A stretch of 64,000 nucleotides of DNA from Enorma phocaeensis (GTDB taxonomy: Bacteria; Actinomycetota; Coriobacteriia; Coriobacteriales; Coriobacteriaceae). Under the pieces are notes generated by a model that had not been told where the DNA came from, did no database searches, and saw only the letters and a program-made list of their open reading frames with translations. This document shows, one piece after another, positions 10,774 to 19,166 of the stretch. Numbering within the stretch: position 1 is the stretch's first letter; each line of letters opens with the position of its first letter. The translations under genes and the position numbers were made by a program. The DNA lies in contig NZ_LT891969.1 in NCBI RefSeq assembly GCF_900186505.1, positions 532,853 to 596,852 of the forward strand, read 5' to 3'.

Positions 10774-10790
10774 CAATGTTCAGCTCATAT
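10774..10790 (-). repeat. Right inverted repeat of the IS element
   Basis: CAATGTTCAGCTCATAT, the exact reverse complement of the left repeat at 9258-9274. Confidence 0.85.
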
Positions 10791-10793
10791 TAG

Positions 10794-10820
10794 AAAAGGG
10801 CCCCGAGTAGAGGCCCCGAA
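10794..10820 (-). terminator. Terminator downstream of rpsT
   Basis: On the minus strand a GGGGCC / GGCCCT stem with a loop of about nine bases is followed by TTTTC. It lies about 20 bp after the rpsT stop and a few bases from the right IS repeat. The A-run on the other side could make it bidirectional. Confidence 0.6.
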
Positions 10821-10841
10821 AATGCAATATCCCTGTGTGGG

Positions 10842-11105
10842 TTAGTTCAGGGTGTTTACGAGCTTCTGAACGCCGGACTTGCGGTTGGAAGCCTGGTTCT
10901 TGTGGATGATGCCCTTGGCAGCAGCCTGATCGAGGCGCTTGTAGGCACGGCTCGCGGCGGTCTTAGCAGCCTCAGCGTTGCCCTCCTCGACGGCCTCGTG
11001 AACGTGCTTGATGAGCGTCTTGAGCTCGGAGCGCACGGCGCGGTTGCGGATGCGCGCCTTCTCATTCGTGCGGATGCGCTTCTTCTGCGACTTGATGTTT
11101 GCCAC
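10842..11105 (-). CDS. rpsT: 30S ribosomal protein S20
   Basis: 87 residues, standard size. It starts with GTG giving (M)ANIKSQKKRIRTNEKARIRNRAVRSELKT, the classic basic S20 N-terminus, and ends ASNRKSGVQKLVNTLN. A GAAAGGA site lies about 10 bases upstream of the GTG. S20 binds 16S rRNA early in 30S assembly. It has its own promoter (11179-11207) and terminator, so it appears monocistronic. The holA-rpsT-lepA order is common in Gram-positives; here the IS sits between rpsT and lepA. Confidence 0.95.
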   Translation of the reverse strand: MANIKSQKKRIRTNEKARIRNRAVRSELKTLIKHVHEAVEEGNAEAAKTAASRAYKRLDQAAAKGIIHKNQASNRKSGVQKLVNTLN

Positions 11106-11178
11106 TGGTGCAGTTCCTTTCAATAGATAGCTATCAACTATCCGGCCTCTGAGACACGGTGAGGTCACACAAAAATGT

Positions 11179-11207
11179 AGTCTAGCACGATGTATGAGGT
11201 AGGTGAA
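11179..11207 (-). promoter_or_regulatory. Promoter of rpsT
   Basis: On the minus strand TTCACC, 17 bases, TAGACT. Transcription would start about 65 bases before the rpsT GTG. Confidence 0.45.
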
Positions 11208-11348
11208 GTGGTGACCTTGTGAAATCATGCCGATTATCGTGATCGGCAAGACCTCGGTACATGCCGAGCGCGTCCTCCGCGTGAATGCCCGGGCATCAAA
11301 CCGCATCAAGCGCTATCTCGTGCGCATCTTACCAGAAAACCCGAAACG

Positions 11349-12305
11349 TCACCCGGCTATGTGCGCGATCCAGCGCACCATAGCGAGGTCGGAATCACTC
11401 GAGCCCTTAAGCGCGCGCTCGACCTCCACCGCCTCGTGCAGCGCATCGACCAGACGCTCCATCTTGAACCGGCGCGCCCAACGAATATGATTCTTGACCT
11501 GCCAGTCCTTGACGCCAAGCGTCTGGGCGAGCTCACGCCCCCGCCCACGGGCGTCGAGTGCTTTGGCGACGATCAGCTCGCGGATGCGCGCGACCATCAA
11601 TGAGTAGATGCGGACCTCGCTATGAGCCGGAAAGCACCGGTAGAGCTCGAGCGCACGCGGTAGCTCGCGAGCCGAAAGCGCGTCGAGGAAGTCCCAAGGT
11701 TGGACCTCGGCCGTGCGCATGACATTCCGCTCGACATCCTCGACATCGATCCTGCCGCCGGAAACCAACGAGGCGAGCCTCTTAAGCTCGTTATCGAGCA
11801 TCCTGGTGGAGGTGCCCGCGCGAGCGACGAGCGCCTCGGAAGCGGAAAGGGTGATCTCTACCCCATAGCGCCTTGCCATGCCCTGCACCTGCTTGGGAAG
11901 CTCCCAGCGCTTCTTGGGGGCGCAGTCGATGACGGCTTTATCGCCGAGCTTTGCGATCGCTTTGTACAGCCGGGTATTCTTGGCAAGCGCATCAGCGACG
12001 ACAAGGCACACCGTGGTAGGCGCTGGATCGGCAAAGTACGAGACCAACGCCTCAGAGAGCTGCTTGGGCATGCGGTCGCAACCGGTAAGGACAACCAGCC
12101 TGAAATCGGTGCCCATGGGATAGGTATTCAGAGATGACAGCACATCGTCAACTTCTTGGTCCTTGCGCATGTCGCGCTCGTCGAAGTTGAAATCGAGCAT
12201 GCCGCTTGAGGCGAGCCTGCCTTTGAGACGCTCAACAGCGGCATCGCGCTTGACTTCATCGGTCCCGACAACCAGATAGCCCGCGAGTAGCGATGCAGCC
12301 GCCAT
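11349..12305 (-). CDS. holA: DNA polymerase III delta subunit
   Basis: Clamp-loader subunit that opens the beta clamp. 318 residues. The ATG chosen follows TTGGAGG by eight bases. Features: N-terminal LLAGYLVVGTDEVKRDAAVERLK, the RLVVLTGCDRMPK region, the AARYGVE/LVARAGTSTRMLDNELKRLASL lid segment, and a C-terminal helical collar with LGVKDWQVKNHIRWARRF. All are typical of the divergent Gram-positive HolA (YqeN) type. It sits between comEC and rpsT, the same order as in Bacillus. About 80 bp separate it from the comEC stop. Confidence 0.9.
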   Translation of the reverse strand: MAAASLLAGYLVVGTDEVKRDAAVERLKGRLASSGMLDFNFDERDMRKDQEVDDVLSSLNTYPMGTDFRLVVLTGCDRMPKQLSEALVSYFADPAPTTVCLVVADALAKNTRLYKAIAKLGDKAVIDCAPKKRWELPKQVQGMARRYGVEITLSASEALVARAGTSTRMLDNELKRLASLVSGGRIDVEDVERNVMRTAEVQPWDFLDALSARELPRALELYRCFPAHSEVRIYSLMVARIRELIVAKALDARGRGRELAQTLGVKDWQVKNHIRWARRFKMERLVDALHEAVEVERALKGSSDSDLAMVRWIAHIAG

Positions 12306-12384
12306 GCGTCTGACCTCCAATACCGATCATAGAATAGACAGCGGACGGCACCATGCCTTTCGCAGTCTTTAGTTCCCGAGTATT

Positions 12385-14784
12385 CTACCCGCCCCCGCGC
12401 GAGGTAGCCACCGTGAAACCTCCTTCTTCAGGCGAGATGGACACATCCCCCGCATCAATGGTGCACAGGAACGGGACGCCGGCTGCTTCAAGGGCATCGA
12501 TGCATTCCTCAGACGGATGACCGTAGCGGTTGCCCTCCCCCGCACTGGCCACGGCGAGTTCGGGGGCGAGTATGCCGAGCATCTCGGCATCGACCGACTC
12601 CGCCGAACCATGGTGGCCAACCTTGAGGACATCGACCGGTCCCACATCGGCTGCGTACCGAGACGCTTCCGTCGCCTCGCTATCACCCGTGAGCAGCATG
12701 TCAAGCGACCTGCCTTGCAACTCGTACGACACATCGAGCACAAGGGATGCCTCGTTGCCATCGCCGTCAACTGGCTCTTGCGGCCATACGACTCGGCAAT
12801 CGAAGCCTCCGACTACGAACCGGTCGCCATAACCGACCTCAACAGCATCAGGAAGATCAAGAGAGCGAATCTCGGGAGGCATGCCCGCAAGGGCTCCATC
12901 GGCAACGATGAGCCGATCCACAGCTATGGTCCCGAGCAGCTCGTCCAAACCGCCATAATGATCGCTGTCCCAATGGGTGATCACAACTGCGTCAAGGTGC
13001 AAGACGCCATGACGTAGCAGCGCCCTAACGACATCCCCGTCGACGCCCGAGTCAACAAGGAGCGCTCGGCTTCCCTCTCGCAGAAGGATGGCATCTGCCT
13101 GACCGACGTCCATAACGATGATTTCCGCAGGAGCGAACCATCGCGAGCGTACCAGCGGCACCGCGACGAGAGACAGGGCGACCAACACCACAGCGCCAAG
13201 CGCCATGGGATGCGGAGACCCCCAAACGGCATATACGACGCAGGCGATTCCATAGCAAGCTGGGGCGAGCAGCGACGGGGCGCTCACATACAAAGATGCC
13301 CAAGGGAGCTGAGACATGAGCCCTGCGATGAAGAACGATAGATTTGCGAGAGCCTCCGGAATCAAGAGAATCGGAGCGAGCACCGGGAACGCGAGCTGCA
13401 CGAAGACGGCTGCGACGCCAGCGACGAGCAGAGCGCTCATAATCGGCCCCAACACGAAGTTCGCAAGCGGGGCTACGAGGGAAAGCTCTTCGAACACAGG
13501 AAGGGTCACCGGAAGAGTCGCCCATTGCGCGCACAGCGTGAGCGCCAAGGCTTCCCCTACCGCCCGTGGTACGCGGACAGCCTCCAGCAAGCTTGTCATG
13601 TAGCCACTGAACACCTGGATGAACAGGACGCTTAATGCCGAAAGCTGGAAGCCGAGATCGAAAACGACGCCCGCATCCACCACGATAAGCACCATCGCAG
13701 CCAACGATAGCGCGGATATACCATGGCCCCTCCTACCGCCCAGCGTAGAGGCAAGCGCCATTGCAACCATGCAGAATGACCGGGTAGCGGAGGGTTCGGC
13801 TCCGGTGAATCCGACATAGGAAGCCATGAGCACCAGAAGAACCGCAGTCCGCGGAACGGGCCCGACGCGGAGGCGCCTTACGCAAGCGATGACGAGCGCG
13901 GAGATGAGCGCAAGGTGGCTTCCTGAAACCGCGATGAGATGCGTGGTCCCCGTATCCGAAAAGGCTTCGGTCTCCACGCAAGCGTTGAGCTCGGTGGTTC
14001 TACCGCAGACGATTCCGGCAACGAGCGCTCGCGCCGGGCTGCGGACAGGATCGATCGCATCGAGCGCACGCGCACGCATCCAGTCGATGGGGCTTGTAGC
14101 CCCCTCCCGCTGTTCGCGGACGGTAACCACCTGCACGCGTGCGACCTCGCCAGCCATGAACGAAGCCCGATCCCACCGATCATCCTCGAGGGAGAAGATG
14201 CGCCCTACGACCTCCAGCACGGTATCCGCCTCATAAGCGCTGTCTGCAGAAAGCGCAACCTTCGCTATTGGCGAACCGTCCACGTCTTTAGCAACAGCGC
14301 TCATCGAAGCACCGTAGGCCGATATGCGCGCATCCCCCAACACCTCGAAGCGATACGCGCTCGCAGCGGCATCGAGACCATCGAAGGACCGAGCGCGCCT
14401 CAGAGCGCTCGCACCTCCCGCCAGGGTGCCCGCAGCGAGACCGATCGCGATCCAGCGTAATAACGAGATGACGCTGCGAAGGGCGGCGGGCTCCCCGCTT
14501 CGGGCGATGAACGCGGCTGTGACGAGCAGCGCGATCACGCCACAAATAGACAGGAGGACCAATGGCGCAAGTGCGATAAGGGCTTGCGTCGCCACCGGGC
14601 GAGAGGCGTCGCTTGCGAGGTAAGCCCTCCAGCCCGTCTCGATGGACGCTCCCGCCGATATGCAGCATACGAGCGCTCCTGCGAAAGACGGAGGTATATA
14701 GGGACGCGGCGGCAGCTTCGAGCGCTCAGCATGGTCGAATGACGGAACGTTAGAACCTCTCGCTTCCATCTCGACCGCGCTCAT
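12385..14784 (-). CDS. comEC: DNA internalization protein ComEC/Rec2
   Basis: 799 residues. Two N-terminal hydrophobic segments flank a DUF4131 OB-like domain (about residues 30-190). The Competence domain with many membrane helices covers about 230-510. A metallo-beta-lactamase-like nuclease domain follows, with MDVGQADAILL and the metal motif HWDSDHYGG near residue 605, and a later GHHGS. The protein forms the channel that brings single-stranded DNA into the cell during transformation. The start overlaps the comEA stop in an ATGA, so the two are coupled. All domains are present and the frame is intact. Confidence 0.95.
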   Translation of the reverse strand: MSAVEMEARGSNVPSFDHAERSKLPPRPYIPPSFAGALVCCISAGASIETGWRAYLASDASRPVATQALIALAPLVLLSICGVIALLVTAAFIARSGEPAALRSVISLLRWIAIGLAAGTLAGGASALRRARSFDGLDAAASAYRFEVLGDARISAYGASMSAVAKDVDGSPIAKVALSADSAYEADTVLEVVGRIFSLEDDRWDRASFMAGEVARVQVVTVREQREGATSPIDWMRARALDAIDPVRSPARALVAGIVCGRTTELNACVETEAFSDTGTTHLIAVSGSHLALISALVIACVRRLRVGPVPRTAVLLVLMASYVGFTGAEPSATRSFCMVAMALASTLGGRRGHGISALSLAAMVLIVVDAGVVFDLGFQLSALSVLFIQVFSGYMTSLLEAVRVPRAVGEALALTLCAQWATLPVTLPVFEELSLVAPLANFVLGPIMSALLVAGVAAVFVQLAFPVLAPILLIPEALANLSFFIAGLMSQLPWASLYVSAPSLLAPACYGIACVVYAVWGSPHPMALGAVVLVALSLVAVPLVRSRWFAPAEIIVMDVGQADAILLREGSRALLVDSGVDGDVVRALLRHGVLHLDAVVITHWDSDHYGGLDELLGTIAVDRLIVADGALAGMPPEIRSLDLPDAVEVGYGDRFVVGGFDCRVVWPQEPVDGDGNEASLVLDVSYELQGRSLDMLLTGDSEATEASRYAADVGPVDVLKVGHHGSAESVDAEMLGILAPELAVASAGEGNRYGHPSEECIDALEAAGVPFLCTIDAGDVSISPEEGGFTVATSRGGG

Positions 14785-15551
14785 ACGCAGATATAGGGGG
14801 CGAGGTTTTCGAACTTCTTCTCGCCGATACCGCTCACGCGCATGATGTCCTCGATGGAAGCGAAGGGTCCGTTTTCCTCACGATCATCGATGATCGCCTG
14901 AGCAGTCGCCGGTCCGACCCCGGGAAGCTCATCGAGTTCGGATAGGCTGGCTGTATTGATGTTCACCGGTGAAATCGACTCCTCGTCACCATCAGATGCT
15001 GAGGAGGCACCTGCAGGGGCCGGCGCGGCCTCGCCGACCCGGGGTACATAAACCTTCTCTCCATCGACGAGCGGAGCCGCTCGGTTAATGCCTGAGACAT
15101 CAGCATCCTCAGCGAGGCCTCCCGCCGCCTCTATTGCATCGGCGACGCGCGACCCCGCAGGAACCTCCACAACACCCGGAGCAACGACTGCGCCGTCGAC
15201 GTCTATGACGAGCGGCGCCTCCGACGCACCGCTCGCAGAATGCTCGTCGCTTGTCGAGCCAGTGCCGACTCCCCCGCCATGCTCTCCTCTGCCAGAGGCC
15301 TCAGCCCCGGTTCCATCCCCTCGTTCGATACCCTCCGCATTTGAACCGATCTCGCCAGCAGAAGATCCGACCCCAGATCGCTCGATGGAAAACGTCTCGC
15401 CCCGCGCTGAGCAAAACCCTAAGAGCAAAGCAGACAACGCCAGCACCGCAACAATCGCACCCGCGATCATGAAGCCGGGATGCTGACGAGCGATGGTCAT
15501 CATCCGCACGATCCAGGAACCTTGTTTAGACTTGCGAGTTAGCTGAACCAT
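14781..15551 (-). CDS. comEA: Competence protein ComEA (SLBB + helix-hairpin-helix)
   Basis: 256 residues from an ATG with AAGGGGG upstream. Order: basic N-terminus, one membrane helix (about residues 28-48), and an acidic Ser/Gly-rich linker of about 60 residues. Then a SLBB domain (PLVIDVDGAVVAPGVVEVPAGSRV...) and a C-terminal double helix-hairpin-helix (VNINTASLSELDELPGVGPATAQAIID, then MRVSGIGEKKFENL). ComEA binds double-stranded DNA outside the membrane and hands it to ComEC. The long linker and SLBB domain match Gram-positive ComEA. Confidence 0.93.
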   Translation of the reverse strand: MVQLTRKSKQGSWIVRMMTIARQHPGFMIAGAIVAVLALSALLLGFCSARGETFSIERSGVGSSAGEIGSNAEGIERGDGTGAEASGRGEHGGGVGTGSTSDEHSASGASEAPLVIDVDGAVVAPGVVEVPAGSRVADAIEAAGGLAEDADVSGINRAAPLVDGEKVYVPRVGEAAPAPAGASSASDGDEESISPVNINTASLSELDELPGVGPATAQAIIDDREENGPFASIEDIMRVSGIGEKKFENLAPYICV

Positions 15552-15699
15552 GGTCGCCCCCTTCCTTGCTTGCATGATGAAGCAGAAAATGGGCAGCCAC
15601 CGCTATGGATCGAATTCCTTGAACGACATCCAACGGATATCTTTCCCTTATCTCACCGCCGGGAGCATGCGCTATACGCAACAGCGCAACATACAGGAC

Positions 15700-15722
15700 G
15701 AGCTGCGGCTAACCCGCAGCTC
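15700..15722. repeat. Hairpin in the thiI-comEA gap
   Basis: GAGCTGCGG and CCGCAGCTC pair perfectly around a 5-base loop. It lies about 90 bp past the thiI stop, upstream of comEA. Without a T-run on the minus strand it is only a possible terminator. The rest of 15552-15812 shows nothing I can name. Confidence 0.3.
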
Positions 15723-15812
15723 GCAAGATTGTTTCGATGCATTTCTCGAATGATGCCATGCAGCCCGAATCATCAGGCCGCTGCGAAATAAATCGCACAA
15801 CGTCCGCTCATG

Positions 15813-17063
15813 CTACGAAAGCGGAGCGTCATCGACCGTTCGCTGAATCAGCGCTTCATGACGTTCGCACAGAGCGCGAGGGGGCTTATAGGACGAACTG
15901 TCGAAGTCGATGTACTCGACGTTTCGAACAAGCTCCTCGATCATGGCGTCGTGATCGAAAGCATCCCAAGCCTCATGGACGGCATCGAGGCGCGCGTGCG
16001 TCTCGGGGGAACGCGGCATGAAGAGCGTGCAGCAATCGGGCGCGGTCTCGCATGAGATGTCATAGGTGCCGATCTCCTGGGCACGAGCTATGATCTCCTG
16101 CTTGTCCGAACCGATCAGGGGCCTGAGCACGGGAAGAGACACCATCTCGTTTACCGCAGCGATGTTCTCGAGGGTCTGAGAAGCAACCTGGCCGAGCGAC
16201 TCGCCGGTGACGAGCGCCTTCGCCCCCTCGATGCGGGCGATGCGCTCCGCAACGGCATACATGATGCGTCGATACATGATGACGCGAAGGCTGCTCGGAC
16301 AAGAAAGCGATATCTCGCGCTGGGCGTCGCCGAACGGCACGACGTACAGTCGGCCGATTTGCACGGCAGGCGCCAGGGCACCGATGATGTCCTGGCAAAG
16401 GTATTCGCTGGTATCTGCCGTCTGCGGACGACCCGAGAAGTGCACGGGCACGCAGACGGCGCCGCGGCGCGCGAGCATCCAGGTTGCCACCGGGGAATCT
16501 ATGCCCGAAGAGAGCAGCGTCACGACCTTGCCCGCGCTGCCCACCGGAAGTCCACCCACGCCCCGCTCGGAACGAGCGTATACATAGACGCTACCCTGGG
16601 CAACGAGCACGTGCACGATCGCATCAGGATGATGCATGCGGACCTGCTTATCCGGGTACGCCTCGCAAAGTGCCTCTCCGACCTGGGCATTTAGCTCCAT
16701 GGACCCGATGGGGTAATCCGTATTGGAGCGCTTGGCGGCAACTTTGAAGGTCTCAAAGGGGCCGAACTCGCCAAGTGCGGCGACAGCGGCGCGATGGTAC
16801 TCCGCAGGATCGCGATTAGTATGGAATGCAAGCGAGACGCGAGCGACACCCGGAACGCGCCGGATGACTTCAAAGGCGCGCTCCGCATCGCCAGAACGCG
16901 AGAAGGTGACGAGAATATGGCCGGAAATCCTCACGCAGGTAGCAAGTGAAAAGGCGGCACAGGCCGCCTTGATCGTATCCATGAGGATGCGCTCGAAGTG
17001 AGCGCGGTTCTTGCCCTTGAGTCCTACCTCGTGGTAATGGACCAGGCAGACGCGACTTCCCAT
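15813..17063 (-). CDS. thiI: tRNA 4-thiouridine synthase ThiI
   Basis: 416 residues. An N-terminal ferredoxin-like segment and THUMP domain cover about residues 5-165. The PP-loop ATPase follows with LLSSGIDSPVATWML near 190, then GESLGQVASQT and a conserved DCC(T)LF cysteine region near 345. The rhodanese domain of enterobacterial ThiI is absent, as in most Gram-positives, so sulfur must come from a partner cysteine desulfurase. The product makes s4U8 in tRNA and may supply thiamine thiazole sulfur. It starts immediately after the rpoZ stop, so it is the last gene of mihF-gmk-rpoZ-thiI. Confidence 0.93.
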   Translation of the reverse strand: MGSRVCLVHYHEVGLKGKNRAHFERILMDTIKAACAAFSLATCVRISGHILVTFSRSGDAERAFEVIRRVPGVARVSLAFHTNRDPAEYHRAAVAALGEFGPFETFKVAAKRSNTDYPIGSMELNAQVGEALCEAYPDKQVRMHHPDAIVHVLVAQGSVYVYARSERGVGGLPVGSAGKVVTLLSSGIDSPVATWMLARRGAVCVPVHFSGRPQTADTSEYLCQDIIGALAPAVQIGRLYVVPFGDAQREISLSCPSSLRVIMYRRIMYAVAERIARIEGAKALVTGESLGQVASQTLENIAAVNEMVSLPVLRPLIGSDKQEIIARAQEIGTYDISCETAPDCCTLFMPRSPETHARLDAVHEAWDAFDHDAMIEELVRNVEYIDFDSSSYKPPRALCERHEALIQRTVDDAPLS

Positions 17064-17351
17064 CTACTCGGTACCAACGGCCTTGGTATGACCGAGGGCA
17101 GCCTCGTAGCTGTCGTGGTCATAGGAGATATCACCGTCGACGATCTCCTCCATAGCCATGGAGATGGTGTCCTTACCAGAAAGGGCGATGGTGATGTCGT
17201 CGATCTCCTGAACCTGCAGCACACGGGAGTGCTGACCACGAAGCATGTTGGTGATGTCGCATGCACGCTTAGAGGAGAGCGCTGCGAGAAGGAACCGGTT
17301 GTTATCGGTCTTCTCGAGCAGATCGTCGATAGGGGGCTTAATTACAGACAC
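17064..17351 (-). CDS. rpoZ: RNA polymerase omega subunit
   Basis: 95 residues. MSVIKPPIDDLLEKTDNNRFLLAALSSKRACDITNMLRG matches the omega N-terminus (I.P.ID.LLEK..NRF.L....KRAR.I). Omega assists assembly of the RNA polymerase beta' subunit. It follows gmk by 5 bp and abuts thiI; gmk-rpoZ linkage is widespread. A GAAAGGA site precedes the ATG. Confidence 0.93.
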   Translation of the reverse strand: MSVIKPPIDDLLEKTDNNRFLLAALSSKRACDITNMLRGQHSRVLQVQEIDDITIALSGKDTISMAMEEIVDGDISYDHDSYEAALGHTKAVGTE

Positions 17352-17356
17352 GGAAC

Positions 17357-17926
17357 TCAGTTCCTTTCATGATTCTCGATGATGGTGAGGAGCTCAGCAC
17401 ATGCTCGGTCAAGATCGTCGTTGATCACCACTTCGTCGTAGCGATCGGCAAACGCGAGTTCACGTTCAGCGTTTGCAAGACGAAGCTCAAGCGATTGAGG
17501 CGTCTCGGTGCCGCGCTTAGACAACCGCTCTCGGAGCACATCAAGCGAAGGGGGCATGATGAAAACGAGCACGGCCTCGGGGATGCTCTCGCGCACTTGG
17601 AACGCGCCCTGGACGTCGATCTCCAGAATGAGCGAGGAGCCTGCTTTGAGGTTGCGGTCCACTTCGCTACGCAACGTGCCGTAGCAGTTGCCGTGGACAT
17701 GCGCCCACTCGACGAATTCCCCAGCCTCGACGCGTCGCATGAACTCGTCATGGGACATGAAGTGGTAGCTCACGCCATCTATCTCACCCTCACGCGGGTT
17801 TCGCGTGGTAGCCGAAACCGTCAGGCCCAAGCTGGGAAGTGATTCGCGAACACGCGCGACCAGAGTCCCCTTGCCCACACCTGACGGTCCGGAGATAACG
17901 AAAAGCTTTGGCTCGAAGCAGGCCAC
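17357..17926 (-). CDS. gmk: Guanylate kinase
   Basis: Phosphorylates GMP to GDP. 189 residues, normal size. The P-loop is GPSGVGKGTLVARV near residue 12, followed by SATTRNPREGEIDGVSYHFMS, EFVEWAHVHGNCYGT and the LEIDVQGAFQV GMP-binding region. It begins with GTG directly after the mihF TAA, with GAGG 14 bases upstream, so translational coupling with mihF is likely. Confidence 0.96.
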   Translation of the reverse strand: MACFEPKLFVISGPSGVGKGTLVARVRESLPSLGLTVSATTRNPREGEIDGVSYHFMSHDEFMRRVEAGEFVEWAHVHGNCYGTLRSEVDRNLKAGSSLILEIDVQGAFQVRESIPEAVLVFIMPPSLDVLRERLSKRGTETPQSLELRLANAERELAFADRYDEVVINDDLDRACAELLTIIENHERN

Positions 17927-18235
17927 TTACTTGGTCAGGGCCTCGAGGAGCTGCTCGCGCTGACGGACACCGAGGCCCTGAACGCGACGGGTGGCGGAGA
18001 TGCCCAGCTCGTCCATGATCTTGGCGGCCTTGGCCTTGCCATAGCCGGGAAGCGACTCGATGAGGGTGGAAACCTTCATGCGGGAAGCGATCGGATCATC
18101 GGAGTTGAGAACGGACTCGAGGGAAACCTCACCCTTCTTGATCTTCTCACGAAGCTCCGCACGGGCGTGGCGGGCGGCAGCGGCCTTCTCGAGAGCCTGC
18201 TTGCGCTGCTCATCGGTGAGCTGAGGAAGCGCCAT
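17927..18235 (-). CDS. mihF: Actinobacterial integration host factor (mIHF)
   Basis: 102 residues with a strong GGAGG five bases before the ATG. MALPQLTDEQRKQALEKAAAARHARAELREKIKKGEVSL followed by the helix-two-turn-helix region LIESLPGYGKAKAAKIMDELGIS...RVQGLGVRQREQLLEAL matches mycobacterial IHF. This is a nucleoid protein unrelated to enterobacterial IHF, and it is usually encoded beside gmk in Actinobacteria, as here. It is a good taxonomic pointer. Confidence 0.93.
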   Translation of the reverse strand: MALPQLTDEQRKQALEKAAAARHARAELREKIKKGEVSLESVLNSDDPIASRMKVSTLIESLPGYGKAKAAKIMDELGISATRRVQGLGVRQREQLLEALTK

Positions 18236-18275
18236 TAGAACCTCCAAATTTACTGTGGATACTACCAAAACAAGC

Positions 18276-18301
18276 ATTCTAGCTTAGGAAACGATGTTTC
18301 C
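18276..18301 (-). promoter_or_regulatory. Candidate mihF promoter with a palindrome upstream of the -10
   Basis: On the minus strand a TAGAAT -10 (18276-18281) is preceded five bases upstream by the palindrome GGAAAC-ATC-GTTTCC (18287-18301). The palindrome occupies the spacer and -35 area, where a repressor would act. The rest of the 18236-18437 gap is AT-richer with no gene. Confidence 0.4.
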
Positions 18302-18437
18302 TGCACCTAGCTGCCGTACTAGGTTAGTCGATACGGTTTCAAAGTTCAAGCACGTAGCGAACAATTGTGCAGGCTATGACGGGTAATTCACAGAACGCCC
18401 TTGAAGTTTTCGCACGTGAGAGCCTTGACGGGTACCC

Positions 18438-19166
18438 CTAGGATTGCGCGGCCGTCAATTCCGCCACGATGGCCTCATAAGCTGCCACCGGGTCGGAAGC
18501 GCTGGTAATGGGCCTGCCGATCACCAGATGGCTCGCACCGGCATCGATTGCCGCAGCAGGAGTCGCGACCCTGCTTTGGTCACCGAGCTCCGCTCCAGCC
18601 GGTCGCACGCCCGGAGTGACGATGAGGGCGTCCTCACCCAAAAGTTCACGCATGGAGCGTGCCTCTTGAGGCGAGCAGACGATGCCGTCGATGCCGTTAG
18701 AACTCGCAAGAAGGGCGAGGCGCGCTGCCTGCTCGGCAATGGGATCTTCGACGCCCACCTGGGCGAGGGCAGCTTGATCCATACTGGTGAGCACCGTGAT
18801 GGCAACGAGCCTTGCGCGTTCGAGACCGCTCGTCTGAGAGGCCTCGTCAACCCCGTTCCGAGCGGCAGCAAGCATCGCCGCCCCACCGCAACCATGAACC
18901 GACAAGAGGTCTGCCCCAGCGAGCGCTGCAGAGCGCGCCGCACCGCGGACCTGATGCGGAATGTCATGGATCTTGAGGTCGAGGAAGACCTTGAACCCGC
19001 GATCCTTGAATTCTCGGACGATGGAGGGCCCCTCGCCGTAGTACAACGTCATGCCGACTTTCAGCCATGAGGCATGCCCACTCAGCGAGCCGGCAAGGTC
19101 AAGTGCTTCCTCTCGACCGCAATCGATTGCGACGATGGTGCGCTCGCGCGCCTCGATATCTAGCAT
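18438..19166 (-). CDS. pyrF: Orotidine 5'-phosphate decarboxylase
   Basis: Last step of UMP synthesis. 242 residues. Visible motifs: IVAIDCG (start of the barrel), KVGMTLYY, and the catalytic FLDLKIHDIPHQV with its Lys-Asp pairs, then LSVHGCGG. TPGVRPAG and VIGRPITSASDPVAAY bind phosphate near the C-terminus. This is the subtilis/coli class. The start overlaps the pyrD stop by 7 bases, so pyrD and pyrF are coupled. Confidence 0.96.
   Translation of the reverse strand: MLDIEARERTIVAIDCGREEALDLAGSLSGHASWLKVGMTLYYGEGPSIVREFKDRGFKVFLDLKIHDIPHQVRGAARSAALAGADLLSVHGCGGAAMLAAARNGVDEASQTSGLERARLVAITVLTSMDQAALAQVGVEDPIAEQAARLALLASSNGIDGIVCSPQEARSMRELLGEDALIVTPGVRPAGAELGDQSRVATPAAAIDAGASHLVIGRPITSASDPVAAYEAIVAELTAAQS

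Larger units (their letters stand above)
9258..10790 (+). mobile_element. IS110 family (IS1111-like) insertion sequence
   Basis: An element of roughly 1.5 kb defined by one intact DEDD transposase gene. It is bounded by a 17-bp perfect inverted repeat: ATATGAGCTGAACATTG at 9258-9274 and its reverse complement at 10774-10790. Subterminal inverted repeats of this size are a feature of the IS1111 group within IS110; classical IS110 elements lack them. True ends probably lie a few bases outside the repeats, and no target duplication is expected for this family. It lies just past the rpsT terminator and about 36 bp from the lepA start. Confidence 0.85.
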
